In this document: piece by piece, positions 1 through 9,093 of the stretch
Position numbering within the stretch: the stretch's first letter is position 1
How the letters are laid out: each line of letters begins with the position of its first letter
Assembly: GCF_004959935.1 (NCBI RefSeq)
Contig: NZ_SMYN01000011.1
Coordinates: 47,202 to 111,201 of the forward strand
DNA length: 64,000 nucleotides
Direction of reading: 5' to 3'
Source: Falsirhodobacter xinxiangensis
GTDB lineage: Bacteria; Pseudomonadota; Alphaproteobacteria; Rhodobacterales; Rhodobacteraceae
Program-made: the position numbers and the translations under genes
The notes under the pieces: generated by a model
Seen by the model: the letters and a program-made list of their open reading frames with translations, nothing else
What the model was told of the DNA's origin: nothing
The model's database searches: none

Positions 1-377
1 CCGCGCGCCTTGTAACGGTCCAGCACGGCGCGCAGGGCGTGGCGCGGATCGCCGTCATAGGGGCGGCCATCCTCTCGGAACATCCAGATGGGCAGCAGGG
101 CGGTCGGCGCCTCCAGCCACGGCATCGGCATGAAGCCGCGTTCGGTAGGGCGCAGGATGCCGTCGGCATCGCCCTGTTCGAATACCAGCGGGCTGTCGTC
201 GATATCCTCGCCCCAGATATCGAGGTTCAGCGCGGAATAGGGAAAGCGCGTGCCGTCCTTCACCACCTTGTCGGCAAAGCGGGCGGGAACGCGCTTGCCC
301 CGCGCCTGTCCGTTCAGATCGACTGCTGCCACGCGGATGGTCCGAACTTCGGGGTGTTTGCGCAGCCAGTCTTTCAT
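1..377 (-). CDS. glutamine synthetase family protein (N-terminal part, cut by window edge)
   Basis: Only the first 125 codons are inside the window; the gene continues past base 1. The start is the ATG at 377-375, three bases after the stop of the upstream permease, so it is the last visible gene of the ABC-transporter operon. The product begins MKDWLRKHPEVRTIRV and carries the beta-grasp signature VDLNGQARGKR, followed by a region with the DIWGEDIDDSP segment seen in glutamine synthetases of the gamma-glutamyl-polyamine/amine type (PuuA/GlnT group). The family ligates glutamate to an amine using ATP. Coupling to an amino-acid/polyamine-type importer suggests glutamylation of the imported amine, but this is inference; catalytic residues are outside the window. 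Confidence 0.8.
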   Translation of the reverse strand, partial: MKDWLRKHPEVRTIRVAAVDLNGQARGKRVPARFADKVVKDGTRFPYSALNLDIWGEDIDDSPLVFEQGDADGILRPTERGFMPMPWLEAPTALLPIWMFREDGRPYDGDPRHALRAVLDRYKAR

Positions 378-380
378 CAC

Positions 381-1223
381 TCACCTTACGATCTGGGGCA
401 GAAGCCTTGCGCGGCGGACCCGCGCGTTGGACGGCACATGCCGGTTCAGCCGCGCATTTACCCGCCCGAACAGCCAGATCAGGATCAGCGTCAGGCAGAT
501 GAAATAGAAGGCGACGATGGGATAGGAGACGAACGGGTTGAACGTCTTGCCCGCGAAGAAGCTGGCGTAATAAAGCGCGTCCCCCCGCTGCTGGAACGCC
601 GGGAAGCCCGAGAAGAACACCAGCGTCGTGGCATGGAACAGAAAGATCGCCTCGTTGGTATAGGCGGGCCAGGCGAGGCGCAGCATGGTCGGCCACTGGA
701 TGCGGCGGAACTTCTTCCACCCGGTCAGGCCATAGGCATCCGCGGCCTCCAGATCTCCCTTGGGGATCGACCGCAGCGCGCCGAGGAAGATTTCCGCACT
801 ATAGGCGGCGGTGTTCAGGAACAGCACCAGCAGCGCCCCGGCCCATGCCTTCGTCACCCAGTCGGTGCCGATGGTCAGCGTGAACAGGCCCAAGGGAAGC
901 TGGATGCCATCGCGCGGCAGCAGCACCAGAAGCTGGTAGGCAAGGAAGAACTGAATGAACAGGGGCGATCCGCGGAAGACGAAGACGAACCAGTCCGCCG
1001 GTTTGCGCAGCCAGAGCCGGGACGAACCCTTCGCCAGCGCCAGCCCGATGGCAAGAAAGAACCCCGCCGCCAGCGCCAGCACCCCGAAATAGATGTTCCA
1101 GATCAGGCCCGAGCCGATCAGCGTGAATTGCTGGCACAGGTCATACCCCTCGCGCGGGAGAAGCCTTTCGCCATAGCCGAGCGAGCGGAGGCCGTAAGCC
1201 TGAACGGTTTCCCAGCAGGTCAT
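381..1223 (-). CDS. amino acid ABC transporter permease, HisM/ArtM type
   Basis: A 280-residue inner-membrane permease of the polar amino acid uptake family. The start is the ATG at 1223, which overlaps the stop of the HisQ-type partner by four bases (ATGA); a longer frame upstream has no support. After a short N-terminal stretch come about five hydrophobic segments and the EAA loop region (EAADAYGLTGWKKFRRIQWP), the contact site for the ATPase. It pairs with the permease encoded just upstream (1220-2104) to form a heteromeric channel. Substrate cannot be read from the permease; the operon context (glutamine-synthetase-family enzyme downstream) hints at an amine-containing compound. Confidence 0.9.
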   Translation of the reverse strand: MTCWETVQAYGLRSLGYGERLLPREGYDLCQQFTLIGSGLIWNIYFGVLALAAGFFLAIGLALAKGSSRLWLRKPADWFVFVFRGSPLFIQFFLAYQLLVLLPRDGIQLPLGLFTLTIGTDWVTKAWAGALLVLFLNTAAYSAEIFLGALRSIPKGDLEAADAYGLTGWKKFRRIQWPTMLRLAWPAYTNEAIFLFHATTLVFFSGFPAFQQRGDALYYASFFAGKTFNPFVSYPIVAFYFICLTLILIWLFGRVNARLNRHVPSNARVRRARLLPQIVR

Positions 1224-2104
1224 GCCAGCGCCCCCTTGCGCTGCGCCTCGCCCGCCGCCGTGGCCTGACCGTGGGTCAGGCGGCGCGTGATGCGGCCCAG
1301 CACGATTTCCGAAACGCGGGTCATCAGCAGATAGAAGATCAGCAGCCCAAGGAAATACCAAAGCCGCCAGTCGGGATGGGGATAGCTGTAGGTCTGCGAC
1401 TTGAACCCGCCCAGCTCGCGCGCCCAATAGACGGCGTCCTGAATCCCAAGGATGAACAAGAGCGGCGTCGCCTTGATCAGGATCAGCCACAGGTTCGACA
1501 GGCCCGGCAGCGCATAGATCCACATCTGCGGCACCATGATGCGGCGGAAGACCTGGCCTTGGGTCATGCCGTAGGCCTCGCCGGTCTCCAACTGCGCGCG
1601 GGGAACGGCGGACATCGCACCCGCCAGCACATTCGCGGCGAATGCGCCGAAGACGATGGCGAAGGTCACAACCGCCAGTCCGAAGTTGTAGATCTGGTGG
1701 ATCATCTGCGGCGCGGCGTTGGGCGGGATCTTGGCCTGCGGGCAGACGCGGAACTCAAGCCCCTGACGGATCGGATCGGTCCAGTCGGGGCAGCGCACCT
1801 GATGCATCAGCCATTCGAACCCCTGATCCAGCGCGATGATGAAGAAAAGAAAGAACACGATGTCCGGCACGCCCCGGACCATGGCCATATAGCCCTTGCC
1901 CAGCCAGCGCAGCGGGGCGGCGGGCGAACGTGCCGCCATCGCCCCGCCGAACCCGAAGGCCAGCGCCACGGGTGCCGTGACGAACAGCAGCACCAGCACG
2001 ACCAGGAACGATCCATAGAACGAGAAATGCGTTCCCGTCGTCAGATAGCATGACAGCCACTGAAACCCTTCGAGGGTCTTTGGATCGGCGCAATAGGCGA
2101 ACAT
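1220..2104 (-). CDS. amino acid ABC transporter permease, HisQ type
   Basis: A 294-residue permease, somewhat longer than the usual 230-240 because of an inserted periplasmic loop (roughly residues 95-130, with the two cysteines of QVRCPDW and FRVCPQ). Membrane segments are evident at FYGSFLVVLVLLFV, GVPDIVFFLFFII and near the C-terminus. The EAA motif reads GEAYGMTQGQVFRRIMVPQ. It is co-transcribed with the HisM-type permease, the binding protein and the ATPase. The cysteine pair in the inserted loop could form a disulfide in the periplasm; that is inference. Confidence 0.9.
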   Translation of the reverse strand: MFAYCADPKTLEGFQWLSCYLTTGTHFSFYGSFLVVLVLLFVTAPVALAFGFGGAMAARSPAAPLRWLGKGYMAMVRGVPDIVFFLFFIIALDQGFEWLMHQVRCPDWTDPIRQGLEFRVCPQAKIPPNAAPQMIHQIYNFGLAVVTFAIVFGAFAANVLAGAMSAVPRAQLETGEAYGMTQGQVFRRIMVPQMWIYALPGLSNLWLILIKATPLLFILGIQDAVYWARELGGFKSQTYSYPHPDWRLWYFLGLLIFYLLMTRVSEIVLGRITRRLTHGQATAAGEAQRKGALA

Positions 2105-2117
2105 CGTGTTCCTTGGA

Positions 2118-2840
2118 TCAGAAGGTCACGCTGTCGGCGCCGAACCACTTCTTCAGCAGCTCGTTCAGCGTGCCGTCATCCTTGACCGTCTGGATGGCGG
2201 CATCGAACTTGGCCTTCAGTTCGGTGTCGGATTTGCGGATGCCGAGGCCGATGCCCTCGCCAAGCTGGATCTGTTCGCCCGCCCAGACGAATTCGCCGTT
2301 CGATTCGTCCACCACCGGCTTCAGGAAGTCGTTGTCGGCAAAGACGGCATCCGCCTCGCCGTTGCGGACGGCGGCGACGGCTTCGTCCGGGGTCGCGAAT
2401 TCCAGCAGCGTCGCGTCGGTCTCGGCCACATGGGCGGCCTGGATCGTGTTCACCTGCGCGGCGACGACGCCCGACAGGTCCGCATCCGCCGACGGCGCGG
2501 CATAGGCCGAGAAGGTCGCCGGGTAATAGGCCTGCGTGAAGTCGATGACGGCCTTGCGCTCTTCGGTGATGCTCATGCCCGCGGCGATGGCGTCATAGTT
2601 GCCCGATTGCAGGTTGGGGATAATGCTGTCCCAATCGGTCGTGACCCATTCACAGGTCAGCTCGGCCGCTTCGCACAGCGAGGTGAACAGCTCCACCTCG
2701 AACCCGTCGGGCTTGCCCGCGTCGTTGATGAAGTTGAAGGGAGGGTAGGCCCCCTCGGTCGCGATGCGCACGGTGTCCTGTGCAAGGGCACCGCCGGCAG
2801 CCAGAGCGGCAAAGGCGGCGGAAAGGATCAGTTTCTTCAT
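2118..2840 (-). CDS. amino acid ABC transporter periplasmic substrate-binding protein
   Basis: A 240-residue family 3 extracellular solute-binding protein (HisJ/ArtJ/OccT type). The start at 2840 gives a clear signal peptide (MKKLILSAAFAALAAGGALA, cleavage before QDTVRIATEG). The family signature follows: GAYPPFNFINDAGKPDGFEV, then MSITEERKAVIDFT, matching the fold with two alpha/beta lobes. An upstream in-frame extension was rejected because it overlaps the ATPase gene and would destroy the signal peptide. It delivers an amino acid or amino-acid derivative to the two permeases downstream; the ligand is not identifiable by eye. Confidence 0.92.
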   Translation of the reverse strand: MKKLILSAAFAALAAGGALAQDTVRIATEGAYPPFNFINDAGKPDGFEVELFTSLCEAAELTCEWVTTDWDSIIPNLQSGNYDAIAAGMSITEERKAVIDFTQAYYPATFSAYAAPSADADLSGVVAAQVNTIQAAHVAETDATLLEFATPDEAVAAVRNGEADAVFADNDFLKPVVDESNGEFVWAGEQIQLGEGIGLGIRKSDTELKAKFDAAIQTVKDDGTLNELLKKWFGADSVTF

Positions 2841-2859
2841 TTTTAGCTCCCTGTAGAGA

Positions 2860-3642
2860 TCAGTGGCCGCCGGCGGAGAGGAAACCGCGCAGGCGGGTGG
2901 ATTGCGGATTGCCGAAGACGGCCTCGGGGGCGCCCTCCTCCTCGATCCGGCCTTGGTGAAGGAAGATCGTATGGTCGGACACGTCGGCGGCAAGTTTCAT
3001 GTCATGGGTGACGATGACCATCGTGCGCCCTTCGTCGGCCAGCGCCTTGATGACGCGGATCACCTCCTGCTCCAATTCCGGGTCCAGTGCGGAGGTCGGT
3101 TCATCGAACAGAAGCGCACGGGGTTCCATGCACAGGGCGCGGGCGATGGCGGCGCGCTGTTGCTGGCCGCCCGAAAGCTGGGCGGGCCATGCATCGGCCT
3201 TATCGCCAATGCCCACCTTCGCCAGATACATGCGCGCCTTTTCCTCCACCTCCGCCTTCGGGCGGCCAAGGACGGTGACGGGCGCTTCCATCACGTTCTG
3301 AAGGATGGTCATATGGGACCACAGGTTGAATTGCTGGAACACCATCGACAGGTTCGTGCGGATGCGCATGACCTGCGCCCGGTCGGCGGGCTGGCGCAAA
3401 GCGCCGTCTCCGCGCCAGCGGACTGGCTCGCCCTCGAACCGGATCTCGCCCTGCTGGCTGTCTTCCAAGAGGTTGCAGCAGCGCAGAAGCGTCGATTTCC
3501 CCGACCCGGACGATCCGATGAGCGAGATGACATGCCCGCGCGGGGCCGTCAGATCGACGCCCTTCAGCACCTCCAGATTGCCGTAGGATTTGTGCAGGTT
3601 CCGGATTTCGATAACCGGGGCAGGGGCGTTGGTCACGTTCAC
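2860..3642 (-). CDS. amino acid ABC transporter ATP-binding protein, HisP/ArtP type
   Basis: A 260-residue ATPase and the first gene of the operon; the start codon is GTG (3642-3640). Walker A is GSSGSGKST, the Q-loop lies in MVFQQFNLWSHMT, the ABC signature is LSGGQQQR and Walker B is ALLFDEPTSALDP, with the switch His in VTHD. The insertion before the Q-loop and the ending RLRGFLSAGGH are typical of the polar amino acid/opine subfamily. It powers the permease pair encoded downstream. The gene order ATPase, binding protein, HisQ, HisM, GS-like enzyme on one strand with gaps of 0-20 bases indicates a single transcript. Confidence 0.93.
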   Translation of the reverse strand: MNVTNAPAPVIEIRNLHKSYGNLEVLKGVDLTAPRGHVISLIGSSGSGKSTLLRCCNLLEDSQQGEIRFEGEPVRWRGDGALRQPADRAQVMRIRTNLSMVFQQFNLWSHMTILQNVMEAPVTVLGRPKAEVEEKARMYLAKVGIGDKADAWPAQLSGGQQQRAAIARALCMEPRALLFDEPTSALDPELEQEVIRVIKALADEGRTMVIVTHDMKLAADVSDHTIFLHQGRIEEEGAPEAVFGNPQSTRLRGFLSAGGH

Positions 3643-3743
3643 TCGCTCGTCGCGCTGGGCTTATGGGGAAAGTAGGGCGCAGAATTGGCCACAATGCAAC
3701 GCGTAAGGCATTGCCGTCGGGTCAAATCCGCGAAGGGCTGCGT

Positions 3744-4178
3744 TTATTGCCCTTCGGCGCGGCGTCTGGCGATGGCGCTGTCCTGATCGCTGATCCCCAG
3801 AAGCGACGAGACGAGGCGCAGCAACTGATCCTCGTTGTCGTCGCGCCCATCGGCCAGCGCGACCGCCCACAGCGCCTGCATCAGGCTGTCGCGATCCTCG
3901 ACCGCGACGGCATCCTTCAGCGCGCGGGTGAAGCGGACGGTGTCGGGGGCCTCGGCCTCCAGCGCCTCGGCCTGGCTGCGCAGGGCCTGCGCGTCCGTGG
4001 GCGTCAGCCCGTGGCGGTGGGCCAGCACCCTGTCGATCCGCGCAACTTCGGCCTGCGAGTAGTTTCCGTCGGCACGGGCGATGCGCACCAGAAGGGCAGC
4101 CAGCGCAAGGCGGCTGTCAGGTTCCGGCAGACGGCGCGGCGACGGGGCGGTAAGGCTGCGGATCAGGGCTTCGAACAT
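3744..4178 (-). CDS. TerB-like domain protein
   Basis: A 144-residue soluble, acidic, all-helical protein resembling the stand-alone TerB-like family (COG4103). Motifs are RLALAALLVRIARADGNYSQAEVARID near residues 25-50 and a second ALADGRDDNEDQLLRLVSSLLGI near the C-terminus, the paired acidic helix-loop elements of TerB folds. The family is labelled tellurite resistance by homology to TerB, but no other ter gene is nearby, so a resistance role is not supported here. It stands alone between the ABC operon and rlmJ. Function unknown. Confidence 0.75.
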   Translation of the reverse strand: MFEALIRSLTAPSPRRLPEPDSRLALAALLVRIARADGNYSQAEVARIDRVLAHRHGLTPTDAQALRSQAEALEAEAPDTVRFTRALKDAVAVEDRDSLMQALWAVALADGRDDNEDQLLRLVSSLLGISDQDSAIARRRAEGQ

Positions 4179-4211
4179 GGCAGCGTATGTGGCGCAAACC
4201 GCCCCGGAAAT

Positions 4212-4982
4212 CTAGGCAAAAAGGCGTGAGAGGCGTTTTGCCTCATCCGCCGTGCCATAGGGCGGATTGATGACGAACATGCCCGATCCGATCATCTTGT
4301 GTCCCTCGCGCACGGGGGGGAAACGGACCTCGTGCCGCAGGGCGTCGGGGAAGCGTTCGGACAGTTCCGCCAGCATTCCGATATGGGCGGCATTGGCCAG
4401 CAGCGGATACCAAAGAGCGATGGTGCCCACGTTCCATTTCCTTGCCACGGCGGCGATGTGCTTCGGGATTGCGTCGTAATCGGCCTTCACCTCATACGAG
4501 GGGTCGATCAGCATGAACCCCCGGCGCGGGGTCGGGGGCGTCGCCGCGATGGCGAATTCATAGCCGTCGCGCTTGTGGATATTCGCGCCCCAACGTCCCA
4601 TCACATCGGTCAGCGCGGCATGTTCCTGCGGGTGCAGTTCCGCCAGATGCAGCGCGTCGCCGTCGCGCAGGCACAGCGCGGCCAGCAGCGGCGATCCGGG
4701 ATAGGCGGTCTTGCCATGCAGCTCGCGCACCGTTGCAAGATGCCGGATATAGGGGTGATCCTTGGGGAATGCCTTGGCCAGCGCCGCGATCCCCTTTTCA
4801 GCCTCGCCGGTCTTCACGGCCTCGGCAGCGTCGAGGTGATAGAGCGCGCGGCCAGAATGCGTCTCGATATAGCTGATCGGCTTGTCCTTCTGCGCCATGT
4901 AATCCAGCATGAAGCAAAGCAGTGCATGTTTCTGCACGTCTGCAAGATTTCCGGCGTGATAGATGTGTTGATAGGACAGCAT
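4212..4982 (-). CDS. rlmJ: 23S rRNA (adenine(2030)-N(6))-methyltransferase
   Basis: A 256-residue SAM-dependent methyltransferase matching RlmJ along its whole length (E. coli 280). The diagnostic N-terminus LSYQHIYHAGNLADVQKHA is present, together with YIETHSGRALYHLD (SAM-binding region) and the catalytic-type motif MLIDPSYE (DPSY-like, the N6-adenine methyltransferase signature). It modifies A2030 of 23S rRNA in naked or partially assembled rRNA. Monocistronic here; the start ATG at 4982 directly precedes the conserved N-terminus. Confidence 0.93.
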   Translation of the reverse strand: MLSYQHIYHAGNLADVQKHALLCFMLDYMAQKDKPISYIETHSGRALYHLDAAEAVKTGEAEKGIAALAKAFPKDHPYIRHLATVRELHGKTAYPGSPLLAALCLRDGDALHLAELHPQEHAALTDVMGRWGANIHKRDGYEFAIAATPPTPRRGFMLIDPSYEVKADYDAIPKHIAAVARKWNVGTIALWYPLLANAAHIGMLAELSERFPDALRHEVRFPPVREGHKMIGSGMFVINPPYGTADEAKRLSRLFA

Positions 4983-5099
4983 GAGCCGTGCCTACCGGCT
5001 GGCGCGCGCAAAGGAAAGTAACAATCGTAATGCGATTGGGGTTGGAATCGGTGCAAGATTGCGCTAACGCGGCCTGTCTAACAACACCGGATCAATCCT

Positions 5100-6404
5100 A
5101 TGACCGATATCACCTCGCCGGGGCCGACGGCCACGCAGCCGCTGAACAAGCCTTCGCGCGTGCTGGCGGCAAGCCTGATCGGCACGACCATCGAATTCTA
5201 TGACTTCTACATCTATGCCATTGCGGCGGTGCTGGTGTTCCCGGCGCTGTTCTTCCCCGGCACGGATGACATGACGGCGCTGCTGGCATCCTTTGCCACC
5301 TTCTCCATCGCGTTCTTTGCGCGGCCCTTCGGCGCGATCGTGTTCGGCCATTTCGGCGACCGGATCGGACGCAAGGCGACGCTGGTGGCGGCGCTTCTGA
5401 CGATGGGTATTTCCACCGTCATCATCGGGCTGCTGCCGACCCACGCCACCATCGGCGTCTGGGCACCGCTGTTCCTGGCGCTGTGCCGGTTCGGTCAGGG
5501 CTTCGGCCTTGGCGGTGAATGGGGCGGGGCGGTGCTGATGGCGACGGAGAACGCACCTCCGGGCAAGAAAAGCTGGTATGGCATGTTCCCGCAACTGGGT
5601 GCGCCGGTCGGGCTGTTCCTGGCCTCGTTGGTGTTCCTGTTCATCCTGTATTTCGCGCCGAACGAGGGTGCGAACGAATGGATCGCCCAAAGCGGCGTGT
5701 GGCGTGCGCCGTTCCTCGCCTCGTCGCTGTTGATCTTCATCGGGCTTTGGGTGCGTCTGTCGATCACCGAAACGCCGGACTTCCAGAAGGCGATCGAGCG
5801 GGACGAACGCGTCGCCGTTCCGGTGGCCGAGGTGTTCAAGAGCCACAAGCGCAGTCTGATCCTCGGCACCTTCGTCGCGCTGGCGACCTTCGTGCTGTTC
5901 TACATCGGCTCGGCTTATCTTCTGTCCTACAACACGCGCATCGTCGGGATGCCGCTGGTTCGCGCGCTGGAGATCCAGGTGCTGGGTTCGGTCGTGTTCG
6001 GTCTGACCATCCCGGTTTCGGCGCTGCTGGCCGACCGCTATGGTCGGCGCGAGGTTCTGACGGTGACGACGATCCTGATCGCCGTGTTCTCGTTCGCGCT
6101 TGCGCCGCTGTTGCAGGCGGGTCTGGGCGGAACGCTGGTCTTCGTGGTGATCGGTCTGGCGCTGATGGGGATGACCTATGGCGTGATCGGCGCTGCGCTG
6201 GCGGCTCCCTTCCCCACGCGGGTCCGCTATACCGGGTCGTCTCTGACCTTCAACTTCGCGGGCATCTTCGGCGCGTCGCTGGCGCCCTATGCCGCGACCT
6301 ATCTGAACGCGAATTATGGGTTGCACGCGGTCGGGTATTACCTCTGTGCCGCGGCGTTGATCACGCTGCTGTGCATCTGGGGGTCCCGGAAGGGCGAAGT
6401 CTGA
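5100..6404 (+). CDS. MFS transporter, metabolite:H+ symporter (MHS) family
   Basis: A 434-residue membrane protein with 12 predicted hydrophobic segments. It begins with the MHS-family hallmark ASLIGTTIEFYDFYIYAIAAV, followed by the loop 2-3 motif GHFGDRIGRKATL and the conserved FGLGGEWGGAVLMATEN stretch of the ShiA/ProP/YhjE group. These import carboxylates, shikimate, osmolytes or similar acids with protons. The repeat of the MFS loop motif lies at ADRYGRREVL in the C-terminal half. No catabolic genes are adjacent, so the substrate stays open. A strong terminator follows at 6412-6436. Confidence 0.88.
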   Translation: MTDITSPGPTATQPLNKPSRVLAASLIGTTIEFYDFYIYAIAAVLVFPALFFPGTDDMTALLASFATFSIAFFARPFGAIVFGHFGDRIGRKATLVAALLTMGISTVIIGLLPTHATIGVWAPLFLALCRFGQGFGLGGEWGGAVLMATENAPPGKKSWYGMFPQLGAPVGLFLASLVFLFILYFAPNEGANEWIAQSGVWRAPFLASSLLIFIGLWVRLSITETPDFQKAIERDERVAVPVAEVFKSHKRSLILGTFVALATFVLFYIGSAYLLSYNTRIVGMPLVRALEIQVLGSVVFGLTIPVSALLADRYGRREVLTVTTILIAVFSFALAPLLQAGLGGTLVFVVIGLALMGMTYGVIGAALAAPFPTRVRYTGSSLTFNFAGIFGASLAPYAATYLNANYGLHAVGYYLCAAALITLLCIWGSRKGEV

Positions 6405-6411
6405 AAACGAA

Positions 6412-6436
6412 GGCCGCCCCTCGGGGCGGCCTTTTT
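6412..6436. terminator. rho-independent terminator after the MHS transporter, probably bidirectional
   Basis: A perfect 9-bp stem (ggccgcccc / ggggcggcc, 6412-6420 and 6423-6431) is followed by five T on the plus strand, and by an A/T-rich stretch on the other. It separates the convergent transporter gene and the glycosyltransferase-like gene, whose stop codon begins at 6438. Confidence 0.9.
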
Positions 6437-7242
6437 CATTCGCGCCAGGCGTCGCCGACCCATGGTGTCGGCTTCATCCAGTGCCGCAGATAGCGCCACG
6501 TGGACCCGTCGTGATGCGGCCCTTTGAACGTATGCGACAGGTGCTTGCCAAGGCTCCACCCCTCGCGCTCCAGCCAGCCGCCCTTGATCGCCTGTTCGGG
6601 AAAGACGCCGCCGGGAAAGATCACGATCCGCGCATCCTTCGGCAGCCGCGGCGTCAGGGCGAAGTTCAGCGGGAAGGGCGGGATGCACTGATACCGGAAG
6701 TGCCGCACCCATGCCTTGGGGAACAGGTCCACCCCGCCCGGCGCGTTGCGGGTGACGAAGCGCTGCTCCCAGACATATTCCTCGGCGATGGCTTGGGCGT
6801 TCGCGGCGAATTTCGCCTGCATCGGGGCCAGCTTGCCGACAGGAAAGCGGAAGACGGATGTCTGGCCCAGCCGCTCGAACGGTTTGGCGGGGTTGCGCGA
6901 CAGGATCACCTGATCGGGATCGCCATAGGTGAAGAAATCGTCAAGGCTGCCGGTGATGACCAGATCCAGATCCATGAACAGGACCGGACCTTCCAGCGTG
7001 CCGAGGCGTTCCCCCCACAGCCGCGACTTCGGCCAGATGCCCTTTTTCGTGACCGGCAGTTTATAGTCGATTTCCGGCAAAGGCTGGCAATCGACCTCGG
7101 GGCGGATGCCGGTCGGATCATCGCAGAAACAGGTGAAGCTGAAGGGCGGCGTGATGTTGCGCGCCACCATCGCATAAAGGCGGTTGATGAAGGGGGGGCC
7201 GTATTTGGTGCCCCAGTTGATGCAGATGATCTGTTTCTTCAT
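6436..7242 (-). CDS. glycosyltransferase-like protein
   Basis: A 268-residue soluble protein starting MKKQIICINWGTKYGPPFINRL, with a nucleotide-diphospho-sugar transferase appearance. The DxD-type motif is FMDLDLVITGS (D91-L-D93), and it is preceded by PKSRLWGERL, as in GT8/GT32-like enzymes. No signal peptide or membrane segment. The start at 7242 was chosen because the family N-terminus begins there; the longer frame would run into pyrG. This type is common in Rhodobacterales as a conserved single gene; acceptor and sugar are unknown. Confidence 0.7.
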   Translation of the reverse strand: MKKQIICINWGTKYGPPFINRLYAMVARNITPPFSFTCFCDDPTGIRPEVDCQPLPEIDYKLPVTKKGIWPKSRLWGERLGTLEGPVLFMDLDLVITGSLDDFFTYGDPDQVILSRNPAKPFERLGQTSVFRFPVGKLAPMQAKFAANAQAIAEEYVWEQRFVTRNAPGGVDLFPKAWVRHFRYQCIPPFPLNFALTPRLPKDARIVIFPGGVFPEQAIKGGWLEREGWSLGKHLSHTFKGPHHDGSTWRYLRHWMKPTPWVGDAWRE

Positions 7243-7289
7243 CGTGGTCTCCTTGCCATCACCCGAAATGACGGCAAGGAGCGCGGAAG

Positions 7290-8933
7290 TCAAACAAGGC
7301 GGCTTGCGTCCATCGCAGCGCGCACGAAGCCCGAGAACAGCGGGTGCGGCGCGAAGGGCTTGGATTTCAGCTCCGGATGGAATTGCACGCCGATGAACCA
7401 CGGGTGGTCCTTCAGTTCCACGATCTCGGGCAGGCGGCCATCAGGCGACATCCCCGAGAAGGTCAGACCGCAAGCCTCGAGCTGGTCGCGATAGGCGATG
7501 TCCACCTCGTAGCGGTGGCGATGACGCTCCTCGATCTCGGTCGCGCCATAGACCTTGGACACCAGCGAGCCTTCCTTCAGCGCGGCGGTATAGGCGCCCA
7601 GACGCATGGTGCCGCCCTTGTCATCGCCGACCTTGCGTGCAACGACGTGGTTGCCCTGCACCCATTCCTTCAGGTGATAGACGACCGGGGTGAAACGCTT
7701 CTTGCCGTGTTCATGGTCGAACTCCTCCGACCCTGCATCCGTCACCTTGGCAAGGTTGCGCGCCGCTTCGATCACGGCCATCTGCATGCCCAGACAGATG
7801 CCAAGATAGGGGATGTTCTTTTCGCGGGCGAATTGCGCCGCCTTGATCTTGCCCTCAGTCCCACGCTCGCCAAAGCCGCCGGGGACGAGGATCGCGTTGA
7901 AATTGGACAGGAACGGCGTGGGATCGTCATTCTCGAACAGTTCGGCGTCGATCCATTCGGCCTTCACGCGGGTGCGGTTGGCCATGCCGCCATGAGTCAG
8001 CGCCTCGGCGATCGACTTATACGCATCCTCAAGCTGGGTGTATTTGCCGACGATGGCGACGCGGACCTCGCCCTCGGCATTCTCCAGCCGGTCCATCACG
8101 TCGGTCCAGCGGTCGAGGTTGGGTTTCGGCGCGGGGGAAATCCCGAACGCGTCCAGCACAGCCTGATCGAAGCCTTCGCGGTGATAGGCGAGTGGGGCCT
8201 CATAGATCGTCTTCAGATCCGGCGCGGCGATCACGGCTTCCTTGCGGACGTTGCAGAACAGCGCGATCTTCTCGCGCTCCTTCTCCGGGATCGGATGTTC
8301 GGACCGCAGCAGCAGCACGTCGGGCGCGATGCCGATCGACCGCAGTTCCTTGACCGAGTGCTGGGTCGGTTTCGTCTTCAACTCGCCCGAGGCGGTGACA
8401 TAAGGCAGCAGCGTCAGGTGGGCGAAGATGCACTGGCCGCGCGGCTTGTCCTGCGCGAACTGGCGGATCGCCTCGAAGAAGGGCAGCCCTTCGATGTCGC
8501 CGACAGTGCCGCCGATCTCGCACAGCATGAAATCGACCTCATCCTCGCCCACGGCAAGGAAGTCCTTGATCTCGTTCGTGACGTGGGGAATCACCTGAAT
8601 CGTCTTGCCAAGGTAATCGCCGCGGCGTTCCTTCTCCAGCACCGTGGAATAGATGCGGCCCGAGGACACGCTGTCGGTCTTGCGCGCGGCAACGCCGGTA
8701 AAGCGTTCGTAATGGCCAAGGTCGAGGTCGGTCTCCGCCCCGTCATCGGTCACGAAAACCTCGCCATGTTCGAACGGGCTCATCGTGCCGGGATCGACGT
8801 TGAGGTAGGGGTCCAGCTTGCGCAGACGGACGGTATAGCCGCGGGCCTGCAAAAGCGCGCCCAAGGCAGCCGAGGCAAGGCCCTTGCCCAAAGAGGACAC
8901 CACGCCGCCGGTGATGAATACGTATCGCGCCAT
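7290..8933 (-). CDS. pyrG: CTP synthase
   Basis: A 547-residue CTP synthase, full length. The N-terminal synthetase domain starts [18 protein letters not shown] and includes [27 protein letters not shown]. The C-terminal class I glutaminase domain has the nucleophile Cys in GICLGMQMA and the catalytic His/Glu in [10 protein letters not shown]. It converts UTP to CTP using ATP and glutamine. A 160-base gap separates it from the upstream secG gene, and hairpins at 9041-9080 lie in that gap, so it may have its own promoter. Confidence 0.97.
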   Translation of the reverse strand: MARYVFITGGVVSSLGKGLASAALGALLQARGYTVRLRKLDPYLNVDPGTMSPFEHGEVFVTDDGAETDLDLGHYERFTGVAARKTDSVSSGRIYSTVLEKERRGDYLGKTIQVIPHVTNEIKDFLAVGEDEVDFMLCEIGGTVGDIEGLPFFEAIRQFAQDKPRGQCIFAHLTLLPYVTASGELKTKPTQHSVKELRSIGIAPDVLLLRSEHPIPEKEREKIALFCNVRKEAVIAAPDLKTIYEAPLAYHREGFDQAVLDAFGISPAPKPNLDRWTDVMDRLENAEGEVRVAIVGKYTQLEDAYKSIAEALTHGGMANRTRVKAEWIDAELFENDDPTPFLSNFNAILVPGGFGERGTEGKIKAAQFAREKNIPYLGICLGMQMAVIEAARNLAKVTDAGSEEFDHEHGKKRFTPVVYHLKEWVQGNHVVARKVGDDKGGTMRLGAYTAALKEGSLVSKVYGATEIEERHRHRYEVDIAYRDQLEACGLTFSGMSPDGRLPEIVELKDHPWFIGVQFHPELKSKPFAPHPLFSGFVRAAMDASRLV

Positions 8934-9040
8934 GCGTGGTTGCTCCCGTGAGAATGCATTTCAAGGTTGCGATTCGGAACTCCGGAAACGCAACATCACG
9001 GGAGTCGGGATATAGCCGAGGGTGGACCCCTTCGCAACCC

Positions 9041-9080
9041 GACACCCGCAAAACGGTGTCTGGCGGGCAGGTCGCCCGCC
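9041..9080 (-). terminator. tandem hairpins downstream of secG, possible terminator
   Basis: Two adjacent inverted repeats follow secG: ggcgggc/gcccgcc (9062-9068 and 9074-9080, 5-nt loop) and gacacc/ggtgtc (9041-9046 and 9055-9060). There is no long T-run, so efficiency is uncertain; they may instead be a processing or attenuation signal in a secG-pyrG transcript. Confidence 0.45.
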
Positions 9081-9093
9081 GATGTGTGGTGGA

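Noticed and set aside
3744..4178. Tellurite resistance function for the TerB-like gene
   Set aside because: Only the small TerB-like fold is seen; no other ter genes are present, so the resistance name is not supported.
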